This document shows positions 1 to 4,828 of a stretch of DNA of 7,097 bases, in pieces; the stretch's first letter is position 1, and each line of letters opens with the position of its first letter. The notes under the pieces are model-generated. The model saw nothing but the letters and a program-made list of their open reading frames with translations. It had not been told where the DNA came from and ran no database searches. A program made the position numbers and the translations under genes. The DNA comes from Paracoccaceae bacterium (lineage in GTDB: Bacteria > Pseudomonadota > Alphaproteobacteria > Rhodobacterales > Rhodobacteraceae): NCBI GenBank assembly GCA_007123625.1, contig SKKS01000447.1, positions 1-7,097 of the forward strand, written 5' to 3'.

Positions 1-1667
1 AAAGTCGTGCCGCTGACGATCTCGCGGTTTTCAAGCGTGAAATACAGGTTGTAGGCCGGATAGTCCGGGGTACGGCGCACGAAGTCCAGGGTCTCGCACT
101 GGCCGTCGGTGATCGGTCGCATGACCATGCCGGGGATCAACCCGGTGCGCGCCTCGATCCCGGCGCGGAAGTCCTGCAAGAGCGCGTCCGTGGGGCCGAA
201 TACCTCGAAGCGCAGGGTATTGTCGTCGGCCACTGCGGGCAGCGCGGTAAAGCAGGGCTGTGGCTCCAGCGCGCGCAGGTGGTCCAGGACCTGCGCATAA
301 AGATCGCGGGCGTCGGGATTTGCCGCGCCGACTTCGGACGGGGCGGCCAGATCGCCGGGCGCCTGTCCGGTCGGGCGCGGCGCGTCATCGTCCAGCGGGG
401 CAAGTGCTGCCATCTCCTGTGGCTCGGGCCGGATCCGGTCGGGGCGCGCGGTATCAGGGGCGATGCGGGAGGGAGCTGCGGCAGAGAGGCTGCGGGTGGT
501 GGGGCTGGGGGCGGTGGCGCGTTCGACAGCGCCAGAGCCTGTGGGCATGGTGGACGCAGGCGAGGCATTGCGCTCCGGAGCGGCGGGCGCGGCGGCAACG
601 CGCGACGGACCGCGATCGGCGCGCACGGGTGCATCCGGGGCTATGCGGGGCGCAGCGGCCACCGGGGCAGCTTCCGGGAGGGCGACCGGCGCGGACGTGG
701 CGCGCGCCACGGGCTCGGTCGCAGTTTCCGCGTGCGTGGGCGCCATGATCGCGCCCGGCTCTGCTTCCATCACGTCCGGGGTAGCGGCGGCGGCGCGGCG
801 CTCGGGGGACATTGCGAGTGCGGCGGCGCTGACCTCTGGCTGCGGGGGCGTCACCCTACCGGGGCGCACGGATTCGGGAGGCAGCAGTGTCGATCGAGGT
901 CCGGCGCGATCCGGGCTTGTTGCCGTCGCGCGCTCGGTCACGGCAGGACCGGGTTCGGCCAGCGCAGGGACCGACGCCCCCGGCGGCATCGGTTCGGCCG
1001 CGTCCGGGCGGGCGGCCACGATCGGCGCCGCGCGCGCCCGGACTGCGGTGCCGGATTTGGGCGCGTCTGTCTGGACAACCGGGGCAGGTGTCGGCAGTGC
1101 CGGGCGCTGGCTATCTATGCTTGCAGGCGCACTGCGGGCCGGTGCTGTCGCCAAAGAGCGCTCTGCCGGACTTTGGGCTGCGCGGTCCGTTGGAAGTTCT
1201 GCGGCGGTTTCTGCAAGGTTCTGTGTGGGCGTCAGGACCGCGCGCTCCGCCGACTGGTCGGCACCGCGCGTGGCGGGCGGGTCCGCGGTAGGCGCGCGGT
1301 CGGGGGCGGCGAGTGACGCCACGGCGGTGGCTTCGGCGCGCGTGTCCCTGTCGGCACCGACATCCGCGGCCAGCGCTGCGGCCATCGGATCGTCAGCCGC
1401 GCGCGCGCTGGCGCCGCCATCTGCGCTGCGTTCACTGGCGCCGGTGGCGGCAAGCGCCTCCTGCCGCACAGCCTCGGGGCCGCCAGCGAACAGGGGGATG
1501 GTTTCGATCACTATCTCGGTTTCGATCACTGGCGGCGGCTGGAAGGGCTCGGCCATCCGGATCGACACCGCCACGACCAGCACATGCCCGGCCACTGCCA
1601 TCGACGCAGCCAGAAGCCAGAACGGCGGGTCACCGGCGCGCGGGTCGTCCTGCCAGACCATGCTCAT
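1..1667 (-). CDS. TonB-like energy-transducer protein, C-terminus cut by window edge
   Basis: An open frame of 555 codons runs from ATG at 1667 to the left edge without a stop, so the end is missing. The start overlaps the stop of the upstream exbD-like gene as ATGA; a second in-frame ATG lies two codons on. Visible layout: a short cytoplasmic head, one membrane segment at about residues 16-36 containing His28, then a proline stretch (PFQPPP, 41-46), as in TonB-family proteins. Next comes a linker of roughly 400 residues rich in Ala, Pro, Arg and Glu with degenerate (A/S)P(D/E)R units. From about residue 450 the sequence looks globular (DLYAQVLDHLRALEP) and has two cysteines, Cys472 and Cys524. 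The anchor, linker and position after exbB-exbD-exbD suggest it transmits ExbB/ExbD energy across the periplasm. The C-terminal domain is not recognisably the classical TonB domain, so its partner is unknown. The TonB-like role is inferred from architecture and context. Confidence 0.75.
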   Translation of the reverse strand, partial: MSMVWQDDPRAGDPPFWLLAASMAVAGHVLVVAVSIRMAEPFQPPPVIETEIVIETIPLFAGGPEAVRQEALAATGASERSADGGASARAADDPMAAALAADVGADRDTRAEATAVASLAAPDRAPTADPPATRGADQSAERAVLTPTQNLAETAAELPTDRAAQSPAERSLATAPARSAPASIDSQRPALPTPAPVVQTDAPKSGTAVRARAAPIVAARPDAAEPMPPGASVPALAEPGPAVTERATATSPDRAGPRSTLLPPESVRPGRVTPPQPEVSAAALAMSPERRAAAATPDVMEAEPGAIMAPTHAETATEPVARATSAPVALPEAAPVAAAPRIAPDAPVRADRGPSRVAAAPAAPERNASPASTMPTGSGAVERATAPSPTTRSLSAAAPSRIAPDTARPDRIRPEPQEMAALAPLDDDAPRPTGQAPGDLAAPSEVGAANPDARDLYAQVLDHLRALEPQPCFTALPAVADDNTLRFEVFGPTDALLQDFRAGIEARTGLIPGMVMRPITDGQCETLDFVRRTPDYPAYNLYFTLENREIVSGTT

Positions 1668-2098
1668 GGCGGCGCCCCCGGATCGTGACGGATCGTGACC
1701 AGCGACACCGCCACCCCTTCGGCTGCCACCGAAGCAACCGTGCGCAACAGCGCGTTGGCCGGCAGGTCGCGCGCCGCCATTACATACAGCTTTTCGGTGC
1801 CGCTGACCGTCGCGCCCAGGTCTTCGGGGGCGATTGCCCGGCCTTCGTGCGCCAGCGCACCGTCCGCGGCAATCACCAGCAACGGGCGCGGCAGGTTCTC
1901 CAGCGGCAAGGTCAGGGTTTTCGGCAGATCGACGAAGCGCTCATCCTCGGAGACGATGCTGCCCGCCACCAGAAAGAACAGCACCAGCAACAGCACGATG
2001 TTCACGGTCGCCAGGGAAAAGTCCGGTCGACGCCGCACCGGGGGCGGCGGCAGGACGCGCGCGCCCTGCCCTGCCCGGTCCTGATCGCGCCAGGCCAT
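1664..2098 (-). CDS. second ExbD-like protein with Asn at the usual Asp position
   Basis: This encodes 144 residues, the usual ExbD/TolR size. A Pro/Arg-rich cytoplasmic head (RVLPPPPVRRRPDF) is followed by one membrane helix at about 27-49, then a periplasmic ExbD-type domain (FVDLPKTLTLP, then LLVIAADGALAHEG). ExbD proteins normally carry one essential Asp early in the helix that takes part in proton movement; here the aligned residue is Asn33 (codon AAC, minus strand 2002-2000), in VNIVLLLVLFF. The paralogue directly upstream has DIMFQLLIFF at the same place. The gene starts 2 nt after that paralogue stops, and its own TGA overlaps the ATG of the TonB-like gene, so translation is probably coupled. 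It probably pairs with the other ExbD inside an ExbB ring as a non-protonatable partner; that is inference. Family assignment is firm, the role is not. Confidence 0.88.
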   Translation of the reverse strand: MAWRDQDRAGQGARVLPPPPVRRRPDFSLATVNIVLLLVLFFLVAGSIVSEDERFVDLPKTLTLPLENLPRPLLVIAADGALAHEGRAIAPEDLGATVSGTEKLYVMAARDLPANALLRTVASVAAEGVAVSLVTIRHDPGAPP

Positions 2099-2100
2099 GC

Positions 2101-2550
2101 TCAGCGCCCCATCAGCCGCAGCCGCACGAAGCCTGCGTGCTCCACATGCTCGAGCACCGTCACCATGTCCTGCGCGCGAGCGGTGTCGGTGACGAAAAGC
2201 AATATCTCGGCCACGCGCGAGTCGTGCAGCGCCACCAGCACCAGCGGCAAGTCCTCAAGTGCTACTTCCTGCCCGCCCGACCGCAGCGTGCCCGCGCCCA
2301 GCTGCCAGATGGCGGGCTGCGCGCTGTCGGGCGCAGGCGCAGGCGCAGTCGGCACCGCCCCGGCATCGGGCGCGGCGGCACGCACCAGCGGCACCAGCGA
2401 ATAGGGTGCCAGACTGGTGGTCAGCATGAAGAAGATCAGCAGCTGGAACATGATGTCCGCAAGCGGTGTCAGCGCAAACCCGGGCCGGGGCCGCGCGGGC
2501 TGGGTCAGGAACCCGGCCCGTAGCGCCGTGGGGGACGGCTCCGGCCCCAT
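2101..2550 (-). CDS. exbD: ExbD/TolR-family biopolymer transporter, canonical Asp present
   Basis: This encodes a 149-residue inner-membrane protein. A cytoplasmic head of about 24 residues is followed by one helix at about 25-47 with the family signature LTPLADIMFQLLIFFMLTT; Asp32 is the expected proton-relay residue. After the helix there is an Ala/Pro-rich tether (about 57-80), then a small periplasmic domain ending VEHAGFVRLRLMGR. ExbD works as a dimer within an ExbB pentamer, turning proton flow into movement of a TonB-like partner. It starts 3 nt after exbB ends and stops 2 nt before the second ExbD-like gene, so all are likely translated together. The ATG at 2550 is the only start that keeps the whole head. 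Family is clear; assignment to iron uptake is not supported, because no receptor or siderophore gene is in the window. Confidence 0.93.
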   Translation of the reverse strand: MGPEPSPTALRAGFLTQPARPRPGFALTPLADIMFQLLIFFMLTTSLAPYSLVPLVRAAAPDAGAVPTAPAPAPDSAQPAIWQLGAGTLRSGGQEVALEDLPLVLVALHDSRVAEILLFVTDTARAQDMVTVLEHVEHAGFVRLRLMGR

Positions 2551-2553
2551 CGC

Positions 2554-3195
2554 TCAGCGATAACCCTGACCGGGAAGGTCAGTGTTCATCACCGTCATGA
2601 TCATGCTTTCCAGCGCCGCGCGTTCGCGCGCGATCCGCCCGTCCAGCCACAACGATACGAAATAGAACACGATGGCGATGGCCAGCCCGATGGCCGTGGT
2701 GATCAGCGCCGTCCAGATACCCGACGCCAGCAAGGCCGGGTCAGCGGCGCCGGTGGTCGCGGCGATGCGCCCGAAGGCTTCGATCATCCCGATGACTGTG
2801 CCCAGGAGTCCCAGCATCGGCGCCGCCTGCACCACCGCTTCAAGCACGCGCATGCTGCCCGACATCCGGGCAAGCTCTTCCAGCGCGCGCTGCGTGGCCA
2901 GACTTTGCGCGCGGGCACGGTCGTCGGGGCGGGCATCCAGCGCATCGAGCATGACCGCCAGCACGCGCAACCGCACACCGTCACCGCGTTTCGCCGCCAG
3001 CGCGGCCTGCCTGCGCTCACCGCGTGTCCAGTCGTCAAGCACGCCACGCACAGCACCCGCGCGCCCAACGCCAAGACGGCCGAACTGGATCAGCTTGAAC
3101 AGGGTGACCGTCAGCGCCGCAACCGATACCAGCCCCAGCGCGCCCAGTACCAGCCACGCCAGAACGCTCAGCTCATGCGGAAGGACCCCGGTCAT
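2554..3195 (-). CDS. exbB: ExbB/TolQ/MotA-family proton channel protein
   Basis: This encodes 213 residues from ATG at 3195, preceded by GGGGA about 10 nt upstream. A GTG eight codons earlier (3219) is open but lacks an evident ribosome site. Three membrane segments fit ExbB: about 12-35, 122-145 and 158-183, with a charged cytoplasmic loop between the first two (about 52-115). The family core is visible: APMLGLLGTVIGMIEAF with Thr133, and SGIWTALITTAIGLAIAI with Thr166/Thr167. These threonines match the pore residues Thr148 and Thr181 of E. coli ExbB. The acidic residue of E. coli ExbB (Glu176) appears replaced by Thr162. It would form the pentameric channel for the two ExbD-like proteins encoded next. 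It lies 49 nt after the secreted-protein gene and 3 nt before exbD, in one probable operon. Confidence 0.93.
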   Translation of the reverse strand: MTGVLPHELSVLAWLVLGALGLVSVAALTVTLFKLIQFGRLGVGRAGAVRGVLDDWTRGERRQAALAAKRGDGVRLRVLAVMLDALDARPDDRARAQSLATQRALEELARMSGSMRVLEAVVQAAPMLGLLGTVIGMIEAFGRIAATTGAADPALLASGIWTALITTAIGLAIAIVFYFVSLWLDGRIARERAALESMIMTVMNTDLPGQGYR

Positions 3196-3244
3196 GCGCA
3201 GCCCGTCCCCCCGGACCACGCGGCGCGGGGCGTTGCGTCACTGC

Positions 3245-3715
3245 TCATGACCCGAACTGCACATCCGCGCGGGAACTTGTCACCAGCGCGTCCAGACATG
3301 TGCTCGAACTGCTTCCCGATTCCTCGATGCATTCTTCGGCGCCATTGATCAGCAACCGCGAAATCCCGCTGCAATTTCGCTCCAACAAGAACTGAACCAC
3401 GCGCGTCTTGCCCAGCGGAAGCTGGCCGAATTCCAGAATCAACCGCTGCGACACGATCCCGCGTTCGTCGAACACCACCACATCATACGAGGTTTCGGCA
3501 AAATCCGTGCCGGTCTCATTGTGCGCCAGGAACGTGATGCGGCAACTTGCATCGGCATCCTCGACGTTGTTGAGTTCAAGGTGGAAGCGTTCCGCCGATT
3601 GCGCCTGAACGGGAATGGCAGGTGCTAGTGCAAGGCCGACGGCAATGGCCCCCGTTACGGCACATCGACGCAGCGCCTGCGCCATATCGGGTCGAAATGG
3701 TGTTCCCGGTCGCAT
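3245..3715 (-). CDS. secreted periplasmic protein of unknown function, four mature cysteines
   Basis: This encodes 156 residues. ATG at 3715 is chosen because GGGAG sits 6 nt upstream; an internal Met11 has no such site. A signal peptide is clear: arginines at 16-17, a hydrophobic run at about 19-34 and a likely cleavage after PVQA (residue 38). The mature part alternates hydrophobic and polar residues in short strands (FHLELNNVED, CRITFLAHNE, SYDVVVFDER, TRVVQFLLE), suggesting a small beta-sandwich. Cysteines at 58, 115, 129 and 140 could form two disulfides in the periplasm. I do not recognise the family. Its place as the first gene before exbB, with a 49 nt gap, suggests co-transcription and a job alongside the ExbB/ExbD/TonB-like complex, perhaps as a periplasmic partner; that is inference only. 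Confidence 0.82.
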   Translation of the reverse strand: MRPGTPFRPDMAQALRRCAVTGAIAVGLALAPAIPVQAQSAERFHLELNNVEDADASCRITFLAHNETGTDFAETSYDVVVFDERGIVSQRLILEFGQLPLGKTRVVQFLLERNCSGISRLLINGAEECIEESGSSSSTCLDALVTSSRADVQFGS

Positions 3716-3896
3716 CTGTATCTCCCGCTGTCAAATCTCCCTGCCAGCAATCGTTAGCATGGAAGCGAGTTTGCGCAAAGAATCCCGTGGCCTTGCTGAA
3801 ACCGGGACCCGACCGGGCATTTGCTGGTCTGCAACGCGTGCCTGAGCACATGAAAGCGCGCAGCGGAAAGGATTGATCGGCCTGTGCGCCCTGTGA
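3716..3896 (-). promoter_or_regulatory. intergenic region, probable promoter for the exbB operon
   Basis: This 181 bp gap separates the membrane-anchored gene from the secreted-protein gene, both on the minus strand. It carries a good ribosome site (GGGAG, 6 nt before the ATG at 3715) and, 55-64 nt upstream of that start, the palindrome TTTGCGCAAA. A weak sigma70-like pair can be read on the minus strand, TTGCGC then a 16 nt spacer then TAACGA, which overlaps the palindrome. I see no convincing intrinsic terminator for the upstream gene. A separate promoter here is plausible but is not shown by the sequence alone. Confidence 0.35.
3770..3779. promoter_or_regulatory. palindrome TTTGCGCAAA, candidate operator
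   Basis: A perfect 10 bp palindrome lies 55-64 nt before the start of the secreted-protein gene. Its 8 bp core TTGCGCAA recurs in the non-coding gap before the OmpA-domain gene (6390-6397). The binding protein, if any, is unknown; I know no regulator with this consensus well enough to name it. Confidence 0.3.
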
Positions 3897-4526
3897 TCAG
3901 CGGAATTCGCCAACACTCCAGCGGCGGGGAAATCCCTCTGGTCCGCCACGCAAGCGAACCTCGCTCATTGCCGTCGATGGCGGCAAACCATGTGCCGTTG
4001 CAGTGCGGTTCAACTGCGGAAGTTGCAATGCGATGTCGGCAGCCGAGATGGCGCTGTCGACCGATCTTGCAGGGCGCGGTCTTGGCGTGACCGAAGTCCG
4101 GACCGCCACCAGCGGTGGGGGGGCGAAGTCGCTGTCAGTTTGCGCAGCGCGCCCTTGTTCCATCGTCGGATCAGGTCGCATCCGATTTGCAGTCGGCGCG
4201 TCCGGCGCCCGAGACATCTGCACATCGACGCCGGGCGCGGACCCAAGCGCCGGTGCATGCGGTCGGGGCGTGCTGAAGGTTTCGGTCGCCGCCACAAAGG
4301 CAGAAACCCGAAACACTTGTGCCTCGCCCGCGCCGGGCGCGGACCCGGCTGCCGGGGCATGAACCATCTGGGGGGAAGCTGCGGATTTGATCACCGGCCA
4401 GGCCACCGCGCCCGAAGCCGCCAGTACAAGAACCGCAGCCGAAACTACCGCCACACGGCGCGTGCCTGCGTGGCGAATGAATGCCGAATTCGGAACATTT
4501 CGCATTTTTTCACCCGGTGCGTTCAT
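3897..4526 (-). CDS. single-pass membrane-anchored Pro/Ala-rich protein, unknown function
   Basis: This encodes 209 residues from ATG at 4526, with GGAG 7 nt upstream; a GTG one codon earlier is less well spaced. A basic N-terminus (residues 17-24 hold three Arg and a His) precedes a hydrophobic segment at about 25-46, so the protein is probably anchored in the inner membrane with its tail in the periplasm. An uncleaved anchor seems likelier than a signal peptide, but the ASGAVA stretch could be cut. The tail is rich in Ala, Pro and Ser and holds a duplicated unit, HAPAAGSAPG (56-65) and HAPALGSAPG (90-99). A less repetitive stretch follows at about 155-195 (SAISAADIALQLPQLN), possibly a short helix. 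No family is recognised. It is the first minus-strand gene of the divergent pair and lies 181 bp before the secreted-protein gene. The codon pattern and ribosome site support a real gene; function is unknown. Confidence 0.65.
   Translation of the reverse strand: MNAPGEKMRNVPNSAFIRHAGTRRVAVVSAAVLVLAASGAVAWPVIKSAASPQMVHAPAAGSAPGAGEAQVFRVSAFVAATETFSTPRPHAPALGSAPGVDVQMSRAPDAPTANRMRPDPTMEQGRAAQTDSDFAPPPLVAVRTSVTPRPRPARSVDSAISAADIALQLPQLNRTATAHGLPPSTAMSEVRLRGGPEGFPRRWSVGEFR
4229..4259. repeat. direct repeat copy 1 inside the membrane-anchored gene
   Basis: This imperfect 31 bp unit begins with 16 bases identical to those at 4331-4346 (cgccgggcgcggaccc). The two copies are 102 bp apart, exactly 34 codons, and encode HAPALGSAPG here on the minus strand. 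This is a small in-frame internal duplication. Confidence 0.7.
4331..4361. repeat. direct repeat copy 2 inside the membrane-anchored gene
   Basis: The partner of the unit at 4229-4259, it encodes HAPAAGSAPG on the minus strand. The first 16 bases are identical and the remaining 15 differ at a few positions, so the duplication is either not recent or is held only at the protein level. Confidence 0.7.
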
Positions 4527-4553
4527 CACGTCACTCCGTTATCGACTGTATCA

Positions 4554-4581
4554 CGAATAGGGCGCGCCGATAAGCGCGCAA
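4554..4581 (-). promoter_or_regulatory. weak candidate promoter for the anchored-protein gene
   Basis: On the minus strand, TTGCGC (4581-4576) is followed after 16 nt by TATTCG (4559-4554), about 28 nt before the ATG at 4526. Both boxes are poor matches to the sigma70 consensus. It is listed because the position is right and nothing better is visible. Confidence 0.2.
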
Positions 4582-4645
4582 TTGCGATACAATCAGGCAC
4601 CGGCGAAACGTCGCCTTCACGCGATGCAGATGCTGGCCTTCGGCG

Positions 4646-4691
4646 CAGGCTGACTACCTGCGCCGCGTTCGCGTCTCAGGTAGTCAGCCTG
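4646..4691. repeat. perfect 15 bp inverted repeat, 16 bp spacer
   Basis: CAGGCTGACTACCTG at 4646-4660 is exactly complementary to CAGGTAGTCAGCCTG at 4677-4691. The arms do not extend outwards. No run of T follows on either strand, so it does not look like an intrinsic terminator. It lies 120 nt upstream of the minus-strand start and about 140 nt upstream of the tagH start, where it could act as an operator, a hairpin in a leader RNA, or a remnant of a mobile-element end. Confidence 0.75.
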
Positions 4692-4722
4692 TCGGCACAG
4701 CGCCAGAATGCGACAGCCGGAC

Positions 4723-4751
4723 TCGAATTTGGCGTGCAATGTGTCTATGAT
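4723..4751 (+). promoter_or_regulatory. candidate promoter for tagH
   Basis: TATGAT at 4746-4751 is a good -10 match (5 of 6). A 17 nt spacer upstream puts TCGAAT at 4723-4728 as a poor -35 box (3 of 6). Transcription would start near 4758, about 70 nt before the tagH ATG and just downstream of the inverted repeat, so a protein bound to that repeat could affect it. Confidence 0.3.
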
Positions 4752-4828
4752 TTTGCTTGGATTTGTTTCGCAGGAGATGCGTGCAAGCACCTCAAAGACG
4801 CGCCATTCGCATAGATCAGGGCCTATTC

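Larger units (their letters stand above)
4527..4828. promoter_or_regulatory. divergent intergenic control region
   Basis: About 300 bp separate the start of the minus-strand anchored protein from the start of tagH, so both transcripts probably begin here. The region is less GC-rich than its neighbours. It holds a perfect 15 bp inverted repeat (4646-4691), the palindrome CGCAATTGCG (4577-4586) and weak promoter-like elements in both directions. I found no GG/GC spacing that fits a sigma54 promoter. No small gene is convincing in this stretch. Confidence 0.6.

Noticed and set aside
463..1600. Repeat array or CRISPR in the low-complexity left part
   Set aside because: The recurring short GC-rich words come from degenerate (A/S)P(D/E)R codons. 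There is no constant repeat length or regular spacer.
279..1698. Long plus-strand open frames (up to 411 residues) opposite the TonB-like gene
   Set aside because: They mirror the high-GC, Ala/Pro/Arg-rich linker of the minus-strand gene. They have no family features, and the minus frame has a membrane anchor, a coupled start and an operon context.
2101..3195. Reading the exb genes as Tol-Pal (tolQ-tolR)
   Set aside because: No TolA, TolB or Pal gene is seen. There are two ExbD-like genes and the downstream protein has a TonB-like anchor; the OmpA-domain protein lies in the divergent set and lacks a clear Pal-type lipobox.
3196..3219. GTG at 3219 as the exbB start
   Set aside because: No ribosome site precedes it. 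The ATG at 3195 has GGGGA at suitable distance and gives a normal ExbB N-terminus.
4680..4800. Sigma54 promoter before tagH
   Set aside because: Several GG and GC pairs were checked, but none has the required 10 nt spacing with a matching consensus; the nearest (TTGG, 9 nt, GC) is one base short.
4757..4828. TTG at 4757 as the tagH start
   Set aside because: The 24 extra residues are Arg-rich and unlike the family. ATG at 4829 has a ribosome site and begins directly at the first FHA strand.
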